Origin: UBA2199 sp964628035
GTDB taxonomy: Bacteria > Acidobacteriota > Aminicenantia > UBA2199
NCBI GenBank assembly: GCA_964628035.1
Contig: CAZVPI010000031.1
Span: forward strand, 1-5,019
Reading direction: 5' to 3'
DNA: 5,019 nt
In this document: piece by piece, positions 1 to 5,019 of the stretch
How the letters are laid out: the number at the start of each line of letters is the position of its first letter
How positions within the stretch are numbered: position 1 is the stretch's first letter
Translations under genes and position numbers: made by a program
Notes under the pieces: model-generated
Told to the model about the DNA's origin: nothing
Database searches by the model: none
The model's input: only the letters and a program-made list of their open reading frames with translations

Positions 1-1
1 T

Positions 2-48
2 AGACGTTAGCAAGCAACGAACCGACGCCGACCCTGATCATCATATGA
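2..48. repeat. Imperfect direct repeat, copy 1
   Basis: About 47 bases that match positions 107-153 at 38 of 47 positions, with no gaps, by manual alignment. Both copies start AGAC, share AGCAAG, CGCCGAC and end in CATCATATGA. The copies are offset by 105 bases. Copy 1 starts at the window edge, so the repeat family may continue upstream. No coding potential or transposase signature is seen. Confidence 0.65.
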
Positions 49-85
49 GCGCGAGAAAGAGCTATCAGTGAATATAGGCGAGCTC

Positions 86-113
86 AGACGTTAGACGCCA
101 GACGTCAGACATC
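86..113 (+). repeat. Tandem heptamer array, four AGACNYY-like units
   Basis: Four consecutive 7-base units: AGACGTT (86-92), AGACGCC (93-99), AGACGTC (100-106), AGACATC (107-113), followed by AGCAAGAAA. A reverse-complement version lies at 234-263. Positions 93-115 match the reverse complement of 241-263 at 20 of 23 positions, and the AGCAAGAAA flank is also mirrored. Its role is unknown; it resembles a REP-like or degenerate microsatellite intergenic element. Confidence 0.7.
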
Positions 114-153
114 AGCAAGAAATGAACGAACGCCGACGCTAAGCATCATATGA
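107..153. repeat. Imperfect direct repeat, copy 2
   Basis: Second copy of the 47-base repeat at 2-48 (38 of 47 identical). Its first heptamer (107-113) is also the last unit of the AGACGTT-type tandem array, so the two repeat types are joined. It ends in the palindrome ATCATATGAT (145-154), which is nearly conserved in copy 1. Confidence 0.65.
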
Positions 154-233
154 TAGAAAGATAATTGACGATCCCACACATTCTAAAACAGTAAGGTTTT
201 GGTTGGGCTATGCTTCCCCGGGTATTTTTCTTG

Positions 234-263
234 CTAACCACTAACGTCTAACGTCTGGCGTCT
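234..263 (-). repeat. Inverted copy of the heptamer array
   Basis: On the plus strand this reads as consecutive units CTAACCA (234-240), CTAACGT (241-247), CTAACGT (248-254), CTGGCGT (255-261), then CT. It is the reverse complement of the AGACGTT-type array at 86-113, so the two form an inverted repeat with arms about 93-122 and 228-263 around some 105 bases of unique sequence. It ends 25 bases before the -35 box of the amr promoter. Confidence 0.7.
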
Positions 264-287
264 CTAGCTCATGCTTGCTCTACTCAA

Positions 288-316
288 TTGACACCCGGAT
301 TGGGTGAGGTTACTAT
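288..316 (+). promoter_or_regulatory. Sigma70-like promoter of the amr operon
   Basis: A perfect -35 box TTGACA (288-293), a 17-base spacer, and -10 box TACTAT (311-316, 4 of 6 with the key T1, A2 and T6 kept). Transcription would begin near 322-325, leaving only about 10 bases of leader before the ATG at 333. The promoter overlaps the upstream in-frame TTG at 288, which argues against TTG as a start codon. Inferred from consensus only. Confidence 0.65.
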
Positions 317-332
317 TTCAACAGAGCCAAAA

Positions 333-1817
333 ATGAAGTGTAGAATAATTTTGCTTCTATTCCCCGCCCTGCTCCTGGCCTCCGACGTGCGTCCCTACCT
401 GCAAACCGGTCCCTGGTACCCCGCCGACCCGGCGCAGTTGCGCAAGACCCTGGACGAGCTGTTCGCCGCTGCCCCGGGTCCGGAGCCGGGCACGACCGTC
501 CGCGCCCTTATCGCCCCCCATGCCGGCATCCAGTATTCGGGCCGCTGCGCCGCCCGGGCCTACTCCGCCCTGTCTCCCACCCAGGGCGTGCGCCGCGTCA
601 TCCTGATGGGCAGCTCGCACCGCTCCGGGTTCCACGGCGCCAGCGTCGCCGGCTATCCGGCCTGGGCCACGCCGCTGGGGCAGGTACCTGTCGACCTCGA
701 GGCCTGCCGCGCCCTGGAGCGCGAAACGCTCTTCCGCAGCGACGACCGCCTCATGCTGCACGAGCATGCGCTGGAGAACCAGCTCCCCTTCCTGCAGAAA
801 GCGCTGGGAGACGAGGGCTGGCGCATCGTGCCCATCCTGTTCGGCTCGCTCAGGAGGGAGGAGTTCGCCGCCGCGGCCCGGGCCATCGCCCCGCTCCTGG
901 GCCCCGGCACCCTGGTCGTGGCCAGCAGCGACCTCACCCACTACGGCGAGGATTTCCACTACGTTCCCTTCCGCAAGGACATTGCCGCCCGCCTGGAAAA
1001 GCTGGACCGCGGTTTCCTGGAGCCGGCGCTGCGCCTGCAGTTCGACCGCTTCCACGACTACCGGCAGGAGACCGGCATCACCGCCTGCGGCTTCGTACCC
1101 ATCGGCGTGCTGATACGCCTGTTCGAGAAAAGCGGCTTGCAGGCAAAGCTGGCTGACTACTACCGCTCGGGCGACCTCACCGGCGACTTCAGCACCAGCG
1201 TCAGCTACGCCTCGGTCCTGTTCACCGAAAAGACCGACGTTGCCGCGCCGCTGGACCGGCGCGAGCAACGGCTGCTGCTGGAGCTGGCCCGGTCGACCCT
1301 GCGCGGCCGCTTCCAGGAGGGCGCGGCGCCTTCCGACCGCGCTCAGGAGTTCGCCTCCTATCCGCGGCTGACCCGCAATGCGGGCGTGTTCGTCACCCTG
1401 CGCCGCAGGGGCGAGCTGCGCGGCTGCATCGGCAGCATCGCCGGCGCCGAGCCGCTGTGGCGCGGCGTCGCGGCCAACGCCCTGCGCGCCGCCTTCGAGG
1501 ATCCCCGCTTCCCGCCCCTGGCCGAGCGCGAGCTGGCCTCGCTGCGCATCGAGATCTCGGTGCTGACGCCGCTGCGGCCCGTTGCCGGCTACCGCGAGAT
1601 CCGACTGGGAAGCGACGGGGTGGTGCTGCGCGACGGCCCGGCCCAGGCCGTGTTCCTGCCCCAGGTGGCCTCCGAGACCGGCTGGGGCCTCGACGAGTTC
1701 CTGGGCCGCCTGTGCCTGAAGGCCGGGCTAAAGCGCGACGCCTACCGCACATCGCCCACCCTGAGGATGTCGGTCTTCCAGGCCCAGGTCTTCGCCGAGG
1801 GGGAAGGCGGGCGATGA
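333..1817 (+). CDS. amrB: Exported Memo-AMMECR1 fusion (AmmeMemoRadiSam system proteins B and A)
   Basis: A 494-residue two-domain protein. Residues 1-17 look like a Sec signal peptide: Met-Lys-Cys-Arg, then a hydrophobic Ile/Leu core ending Leu-Ala-Ser; there is no lipobox Cys. Residues about 20-300 are a Memo domain, related to LigB-type class III extradiol dioxygenases. Its motifs are APHAG (His63), GSSH (His96), HEHALENQLPFL (His143/His145), SSDLTHY (His203) and ACGF (Cys252). His63, His96, His203 and Cys252 appear to match the metal-site residues of human MEMO1. Residues about 307-490 are an AMMECR1 domain with LRGCIG (Cys365), EDPRFPPL and FLPQVA motifs. Proteins A and B are often separate, so this is a fusion. 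The ATG at 333 is preferred over the TTG at 288 because the TTG lies inside the promoter. Only a weak AGAG precedes the ATG. The stop overlaps the radical SAM gene by 4 bases. The biochemical function of the family is unknown. Confidence 0.93.
   Translation: MKCRIILLLFPALLLASDVRPYLQTGPWYPADPAQLRKTLDELFAAAPGPEPGTTVRALIAPHAGIQYSGRCAARAYSALSPTQGVRRVILMGSSHRSGFHGASVAGYPAWATPLGQVPVDLEACRALERETLFRSDDRLMLHEHALENQLPFLQKALGDEGWRIVPILFGSLRREEFAAAARAIAPLLGPGTLVVASSDLTHYGEDFHYVPFRKDIAARLEKLDRGFLEPALRLQFDRFHDYRQETGITACGFVPIGVLIRLFEKSGLQAKLADYYRSGDLTGDFSTSVSYASVLFTEKTDVAAPLDRREQRLLLELARSTLRGRFQEGAAPSDRAQEFASYPRLTRNAGVFVTLRRRGELRGCIGSIAGAEPLWRGVAANALRAAFEDPRFPPLAERELASLRIEISVLTPLRPVAGYREIRLGSDGVVLRDGPAQAVFLPQVASETGWGLDEFLGRLCLKAGLKRDAYRTSPTLRMSVFQAQVFAEGEGGR
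1801..1807 (+). promoter_or_regulatory. Ribosome binding site for the radical SAM gene
   Basis: GGGAAGG lies 6 bases before the ATG at 1814, inside the end of the preceding gene. With the ATGA stop/start overlap it supports 1814 as the start, and so supports including the Tat signal peptide, rather than the internal ATG at 1934. Confidence 0.6.
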
Positions 1818-2911
1818 AGGTCTCGCGCCGCCGCTTCGCCCGGGTCATGCTCGGCGCCGGCGCCGCCCTCGCCGTGCCGGCCCGGGCCTGGGCCGGGAAG
1901 CCGAAGGCCGCCCCGGCCGCCTATTACGACCGGATGGGGGCCGGCACGGTGATCTGCCGGCTGTGCCCGCACGAGTGCCGCGTCCGGCCCGGGCGGCGTG
2001 GCGACTGCGGCGTGCGCGAGAACCGCGGCGGGACGTACTACACCCTGGTCCACGGCCAGCCCTGCTCGCTGCACGTCGACCCCGTCGAGAAAAAGCCCCT
2101 GTTCCACTACAAGCCCGGCAGCCGGGCCCTCTCCCTGGCCACGGCGGGCTGCAACTTCAACTGCACCTTCTGCCAGAACTGGGAGATCTCCCAGCGCCTT
2201 CCCGAGGAGGTGGAGACGATCGATCTGCCGCCCGAGGCGGTGGTCCGCCTGGCCCGGCAGCGAGGCTGCCCGGTCATCGCCCACACCTACAGCGAGCCGG
2301 TGGTCTTCTTCGAGTACGTCCGCGACTGCGCCGCCCTGGGCCGCGAGCAGGGGGTGCCCAACGTCATGATCAGCAACGGCTTCATCCGCCAGGAGCCGCT
2401 GCGCGAGCTCTGCCGCCACCTGGGGGCGGTCAAGATCGACTTGAAGGCCTTCAGCGAGGCGTTCTACCGCGAGCAGTGCGGCGGCGCCCTGAAGCCGGTG
2501 CTGGACACGCTGCTGACCGTGCGCGCCGAGAGGCCGTGGCTAGAGGTGGTGGTGCTGCTCATCCCCGGGCTGAATGACTCGCGCCGCGAGACCGAGGCCA
2601 TGTGCCGCTGGCTCTTCCGCGAGCTGGGCCCCGACGTGCCGCTGCACTTCTCCCGCTTCACGCCGGCCTACCGGCTGAAGAACGTGCCGCCCACGCCGCC
2701 GGCCACCCTGCTCGAGGCGCGGCGCATCGCCCTGGACGCCGGCATCCGCTTCTGCTATGTCGGCAACCTCCTCTCCGACGCCGAGCACACCTACTGCCCC
2801 GCCTGCGGCAAGGTGCTGCTGCGCCGCCTTCTGTTCAGCGTCGAGAACGAGGGGCTGAAGAAGGGGCGCTGCGCCTACTGCGGGACCGGCATCCCCGGCG
2901 TCTTCTCCTGA
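1814..2911 (+). CDS. amrS: AmmeMemoRadiSam system radical SAM enzyme with Tat signal peptide
   Basis: A 365-residue radical SAM protein related in layout to pyruvate formate-lyase activating enzymes. Residues 1-27 form a twin-arginine signal: SRRRFA (4-9), a hydrophobic stretch, and AWA before Gly28 as a cleavage site. The family-typical domain begins near AAYYDRM (35-41). An N-terminal Cys cluster follows (Cys48, Cys51, Cys55, Cys65, in CRLCPHEC and GDCGVREN). The radical SAM motif CNFNCTFC has Cys113, Cys117 and Cys120 to bind the [4Fe-4S] cluster. HTYSEP (157-162) and KIDLKAF (207-213) are typical of the family. The C-terminus has two CxxC pairs (Cys328/331 and Cys353/356), probably a zinc ribbon. 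The ATG overlaps the stop of the Memo-AMMECR1 gene, so the two are co-transcribed and probably translationally coupled. The internal ATG at 1934 (Met41) would give a cytoplasmic form but cuts into the conserved start of the domain. The substrate is unknown. Confidence 0.93.
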   Translation: MKVSRRRFARVMLGAGAALAVPARAWAGKPKAAPAAYYDRMGAGTVICRLCPHECRVRPGRRGDCGVRENRGGTYYTLVHGQPCSLHVDPVEKKPLFHYKPGSRALSLATAGCNFNCTFCQNWEISQRLPEEVETIDLPPEAVVRLARQRGCPVIAHTYSEPVVFFEYVRDCAALGREQGVPNVMISNGFIRQEPLRELCRHLGAVKIDLKAFSEAFYREQCGGALKPVLDTLLTVRAERPWLEVVVLLIPGLNDSRRETEAMCRWLFRELGPDVPLHFSRFTPAYRLKNVPPTPPATLLEARRIALDAGIRFCYVGNLLSDAEHTYCPACGKVLLRRLLFSVENEGLKKGRCAYCGTGIPGVFS

Positions 2912-2936
2912 GCGGGCCCTTTGCTTTCCCGGGGAT
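2891..2936 (+). other. Possible weak stem spanning the end of the amr operon
   Basis: ATCCCCGG (2891-2898) is perfectly complementary in inverted orientation to CCGGGGAT (2929-2936), with a 30-base loop that includes the stop codon. No U tract follows, so it is a poor intrinsic terminator candidate, and the right arm lies inside the spacer of the next promoter. Recorded as a weak structure only. Confidence 0.2.
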
Positions 2937-2948
2937 TTGGGTTATAAT
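2921..2948 (+). promoter_or_regulatory. Sigma70-like promoter of the carboxyltransferase gene
   Basis: A consensus -10 box TATAAT (2943-2948) is preceded, after a 16-base spacer, by TTGCTT (2921-2926, matching TTG of the -35 consensus). Transcription would start near 2955, giving a leader of about 47 bases. It starts 10 bases after the amr operon stop and suggests the downstream gene is transcribed independently of the amr genes. Confidence 0.65.
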
Positions 2949-2989
2949 CGGCTTTGAACGGCTCCGCCCGCCGGCGGCGCCACGATCCC

Positions 2990-2995
2990 AGGGAG
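2990..2995 (+). promoter_or_regulatory. Ribosome binding site for the carboxyltransferase gene
   Basis: AGGGAG lies 6 bases before the ATG at 3002, which decides this start over in-frame upstream codons near 2954. Protein homology also begins right after this Met (KILVRDLTLRDG). Confidence 0.75.
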
Positions 2996-3001
2996 AAACC
3001 G

Positions 3002-4651
3002 ATGGCCGCGAAAATCCTTGTCCGCGATTTGACCCTGCGCGACGGGCAGCAATCGCAGTTCGCCACGCGCATGACCCAGGCCCAGGTCGACCGTCTCCTG
3101 CCCCATTACCGCAACGCCGGGTTCTACGCCATGGAGGTGTGGGGCGGAGCCGTACCCGACTCGGTCATGCGCTACCTGAACGAGAACCCCTGGGAGCGGC
3201 TGGAAAGGATCAAGGCCGGCGTCGGCTCGGCCTCCAGGCTCGCCGCCCTGTCGCGCGGGCGCAACCTGTTCGGCTACAACCCCTACCCCGAGCCGGTGAT
3301 CGAGGGCTTCTGCCGCAACGCCGTCGGCTCCGGCATCGACATCATGCGCATCTTCGACGCCCTCAACGACGTCGACAACATGAAGTCGAGCATCCGCTAC
3401 GTCAAGCAGAACGGCGGCCTGGCCGACTGCGCCGTCTGCTACACCGTCGATCCGCGCTTCACCTTCGCTGACCGCGTCCGGGCGCTGCTGCGCGGCCGGC
3501 GCCTGCAGAAAAGGCTCTTTGACATCGACTATTTCGTCACCAAGGCCGAGCAGCTGGCCGGCCTGGGCGCCGACATGATCACCATCAAGGACATGGCCGG
3601 GCTGATCGACCCGGCCAGCGCCGGCGAGCTGATCACGGCCTTGAAGAGGAACGTGGGCATCCCGGTCGACATGCACACCCACTGCACCCCCGGCTTCGGC
3701 CTGGCGTCGGTGCTGATGGCCATGGTGAGCGGCGTCGACGTCGTCGACACGGTCATCCTCAACTTTTCCGGCGGCCCGGCGGCGCCGGCCTTCGAGCTGG
3801 TGCAGCTTTTCGCCGACAAGCTGGGGCTGGAGACCGGGGTCGACCGCGCCGCCGTCGCGGCCATCAACCGCGAGCTCCTGGGCATCCGCGCCGAGCTGGC
3901 GGCGTTCGACCAGTACAAGTTGGTCCCGCGCGCCTTCGACATCGCCGCCGACCGGCTGCCCCCCGAGATCGACGCCCTGTTCGACCAGGCCGTCGCAGCC
4001 GCCCGCGCCGGACGCGTCGCGGAAACGCTCGCCGCCACCCAGGCCATCGAGCGGCATTTCAACTTCCCGCCTCCCGACGACGTCGTGCGCGTGGCCCAGA
4101 TCCCAGGCGGCATGTACACCAACATGCTGGCCCAGCTGCAGCAGGCCAAGCTCGAACATCTGAAGGACAAGGTGCTGCGCACCGTGCCGCGCGTGCGCCT
4201 CGACGCCGGCATCCCGCCGCTGGTCACGCCCACCAGCCAGATCGTGGGCGTGCAGGCGGTCAACTGCGTCATCGACGAGGCCAACGGCAAGCCTTTTTAC
4301 ACCAGCACGTCGACCCAGTTCGTCAACCTGGTCAAGGGCGCCTACGGCAAGACCCCCTTCCCGGTCGACCCCACGTTCCGGCTGAAGATCGCCGGCACCC
4401 GCGAGGAGACCCCTTACGATACGGCGCAGTACCGCAGGCCGGACAACCCGCTGCTGCCTGAATTCGGCGGCGCGCGCCTGGCCCGGGACGAGAAGGAGGA
4501 GCTGCTGCTCGAGCTGTTTCCCGCCGTCGCCGGCACGTTCCTGCGCGGCGTGCGGGAGAAGGAGTGGCGGGCCGGGGGCGGCGGCAGGCCCCAGCCCGAG
4601 GGGCCCGACCCCCAGGACCAGGTGTGGGAGAGCCTTTCAGAGTACGCCTAG
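3002..4651 (+). CDS. Biotin-dependent carboxyltransferase subunit (PycB / OadA / transcarboxylase 5S family), no biotinyl domain
   Basis: A 549-residue cytoplasmic protein that should move a carboxyl group between carboxybiotin and a 2-oxoacid (pyruvate/oxaloacetate). It starts with the TIM-barrel signature VRDLTLRDGQQS (7-18); Asp14 and Gln17 match the metal and active-site positions. Other landmarks are EVWGGA (45-50), RGRNLFGY (85-92, Arg85), IFDALNDV (117-124), IKDMAG with Lys196 (the normally carbamylated lysine), MHTHCTPG with metal ligands His225 and His227, IPGGMYTN (368-374, Thr373 in the likely proton-transfer position) and PLVTPTSQIVG (406-416). An extra stretch of about 13 residues lies near 160-173. 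The C-terminus ends in a Gly/Pro-rich tail with no biotinylation motif (AMKM) and no downstream biotinyl frame, so a separate carrier protein and a biotin carboxylase are needed from elsewhere. Pyruvate carboxylase B, a decarboxylase alpha chain and transcarboxylase 5S cannot be told apart here, so no symbol is given. Confidence 0.9.
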   Translation: MAAKILVRDLTLRDGQQSQFATRMTQAQVDRLLPHYRNAGFYAMEVWGGAVPDSVMRYLNENPWERLERIKAGVGSASRLAALSRGRNLFGYNPYPEPVIEGFCRNAVGSGIDIMRIFDALNDVDNMKSSIRYVKQNGGLADCAVCYTVDPRFTFADRVRALLRGRRLQKRLFDIDYFVTKAEQLAGLGADMITIKDMAGLIDPASAGELITALKRNVGIPVDMHTHCTPGFGLASVLMAMVSGVDVVDTVILNFSGGPAAPAFELVQLFADKLGLETGVDRAAVAAINRELLGIRAELAAFDQYKLVPRAFDIAADRLPPEIDALFDQAVAAARAGRVAETLAATQAIERHFNFPPPDDVVRVAQIPGGMYTNMLAQLQQAKLEHLKDKVLRTVPRVRLDAGIPPLVTPTSQIVGVQAVNCVIDEANGKPFYTSTSTQFVNLVKGAYGKTPFPVDPTFRLKIAGTREETPYDTAQYRRPDNPLLPEFGGARLARDEKEELLLELFPAVAGTFLRGVREKEWRAGGGGRPQPEGPDPQDQVWESLSEYA

Positions 4652-4660
4652 ACCTGAAAG
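4634..4660. other. Small inverted repeat across the carboxyltransferase stop
   Basis: CTTTCAG (4634-4640) and CTGAAAG (4654-4660) form a perfect 7-base stem with a 13-base loop that contains the TAG stop. No U tract follows. It may add to 3' end structure but is too weak to call a terminator alone. Confidence 0.3.
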
Positions 4661-4672
4661 AACCCAGCTGCA

Positions 4673-4744
4673 CCTTGGCGTACGGCGAGTTCTAAAGATT
4701 TTTATCCCTGCCGTCCGCCGTACGCCGTATGCCGCACGCCAAGG
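4673..4744. repeat. Convergent-intergenic fold-back element with heptamer array
   Basis: Four tandem 7-base units CCGTCCG, CCGTACG, CCGTATG and CCGCACG occupy 4711-4738. An inverted copy sits at 4673-4687. Two stems are possible: GGCGTACGGCG (4677-4687) with 4716-4726 (11 of 11), or CCTTGGCGTACGGCG (4673-4687) with 4730-4744 (13 of 15). The loop includes an A/T-rich stretch with five Ts (4700-4704 area). It fills nearly all the space between two convergent genes, so it may help end transcription from both sides, but it lacks the stem-then-U-tract form of a standard terminator. Confidence 0.6.
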
Positions 4745-4745
4745 A

Positions 4746-5019
4746 CTAGATTTCTTCTGTTTTATGCTTATAAACCACTCCCCTGTCCGCCAACTCCTTC
4801 AGGATGAACTCCACGCACCTGGGCTCCTCGCCGATGTATTCGGGCGGGATGATCCCCTTGCGCGCATAGAGGCCCGAGGCGAGCAGGCGCACGGCTGCGG
4901 TCGCCGTGTAGCCGGTGGTGCGGGCCATGGAGTGGACGCCGGCGGCGGTGTCGAAGCGGTCGAGCAGGTCATAGGTGTGGCGCACCCTGGACCCGCCTTT
5001 CTCCCCCTCGACCACCACC
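4746..5019 (-). CDS. Saccharopine dehydrogenase family protein, C-terminal part (5' end outside window)
   Basis: The last 90-odd residues of a minus-strand gene whose start is beyond the window; the frame is open to the edge and the GTG near 5018 is just an internal Val. The sequence matches the C-terminal domain of saccharopine dehydrogenase / saccharopine reductase-like oxidoreductases: VVEGEKGG near the edge, then DLLDRFD, a Gly-Val-His-Ser-Met-Ala-Arg-Thr-Thr-Gly-Tyr segment, and GIIPPEYIG. The C-terminus is Lys/Glu-rich and ends Thr-Glu-Glu-Ile before TAG (4748-4746). The family uses NAD(P) in amino-acid metabolism (lysine or carboxynorspermidine-type reactions), but the N-terminal Rossmann domain is not visible, so the substrate cannot be given. 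It converges on the carboxyltransferase gene with 94 bases between stops. Confidence 0.8.
   Translation of the reverse strand, partial: VVVEGEKGGSRVRHTYDLLDRFDTAAGVHSMARTTGYTATAAVRLLASGLYARKGIIPPEYIGEEPRCVEFILKELADRGVVYKHKTEEI

Larger units (their letters stand above)
1..332. other. Non-coding, repeat-rich region upstream of the amr operon
   Basis: No convincing reading frame on either strand. The base composition is much more AT-rich than the roughly 70% GC genes that follow. It contains a diverged direct repeat (2-48 and 107-153), a heptamer array (86-113) with an inverted counterpart (234-263), and a promoter at 288-316. Between the inverted arms (123-227) the sequence is unique, with a 10-base palindrome ATCATATGAT at 145-154. 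I see no tRNA, riboswitch or clear U-tract terminator here. The upstream gene lies outside the window. Confidence 0.7.

Noticed and set aside
165..192. Earlier promoter starting at TTGACG (165-170)
   Set aside because: No acceptable -10 box at 16-18 bases downstream.
86..263. CRISPR array
   Set aside because: Units are 7 bases, contiguous, degenerate and mirrored; there are no spacers of regular length and no cas genes in the window.
288..332. TTG at 288 as the start of the Memo-AMMECR1 gene
   Set aside because: The TTG is part of a perfect TTGACA -35 box, and the extra 15 residues would precede a signal peptide that begins naturally at Met encoded at 333.
357..1268. Minus-strand open frame of about 303 codons opposite the Memo domain
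   Set aside because: No family resemblance, biased composition, and complete overlap with the well supported Memo-AMMECR1 gene.
1457..1813. N-terminal extension of the radical SAM protein by about 119 residues
   Set aside because: The extension is Arg/Ala/Pro/Gly-rich and read out of frame through the AMMECR1 coding region. The ATG at 1814 has a ribosome binding site, an ATGA overlap and a Tat signal.
2602..3471. Plus-strand open frame bridging the radical SAM gene, the intergenic region and the carboxyltransferase gene
   Set aside because: Arg/Pro/Leu-rich shadow in another frame that runs through two conserved genes and a promoter.
2942..4159. Long minus-strand open frame of about 405 codons opposite the carboxyltransferase gene
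   Set aside because: Its product is low-complexity (Gly, Val, Asp, Ala-rich) with no recognisable family, and it lies fully opposite a strongly conserved gene. Typical antisense shadow in high-GC DNA.

Overview
The window reads as a stretch of bacterial chromosome with very GC-rich coding regions (C/G-heavy third positions) and two intergenic regions made of short degenerate repeats. No rRNA, tRNA, CRISPR array, transposase or phage gene is visible. Taxonomy cannot be fixed from the sequence. The gene content, GC-rich genes, heptamer repeats and sigma70-like promoters would fit a little-cultured, probably anaerobic lineage (Aminicenantota/Acidobacteriota or deltaproteobacterial type), but this is a weak inference.

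Layout. Positions 1-332 are non-coding and relatively AT-rich. They hold an imperfect direct repeat (2-48 and 107-153), a tandem heptamer array (86-113), an inverted copy of that array (234-263), and a good sigma70-like promoter (288-316) just upstream of the first gene. Positions 333-2911 are a two-gene operon with a 4-base ATGA overlap. It encodes the AmmeMemoRadiSam system: a Memo-AMMECR1 fusion protein (proteins B and A in one chain) with a Sec-type signal peptide, and the partner radical SAM enzyme with a twin-arginine (Tat) signal peptide. Positions 2912-3001 hold a second promoter with a consensus TATAAT and a clear Shine-Dalgarno. Positions 3002-4651 encode a stand-alone biotin-dependent carboxyltransferase subunit of the pyruvate carboxylase B / oxaloacetate decarboxylase alpha / transcarboxylase 5S family, with no biotinyl domain. 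Positions 4652-4745 are a convergent intergenic region dominated by a second heptamer array that can fold back on an inverted copy. From 4746 to the end, on the minus strand, is the C-terminal part of a saccharopine dehydrogenase family oxidoreductase.

How the genes fit together. The amr genes are clearly one transcriptional and functional unit whose biochemical role is not established. The carboxyltransferase has its own promoter and looks independent; it needs a biotin carboxylase and a biotin carrier protein encoded elsewhere. The most interesting point is that both amr products carry N-terminal export signals, one Sec and one Tat. This predicts an extracytoplasmic AmmeMemoRadiSam system, which is surprising for a radical SAM enzyme that depends on SAM and low-potential electrons.
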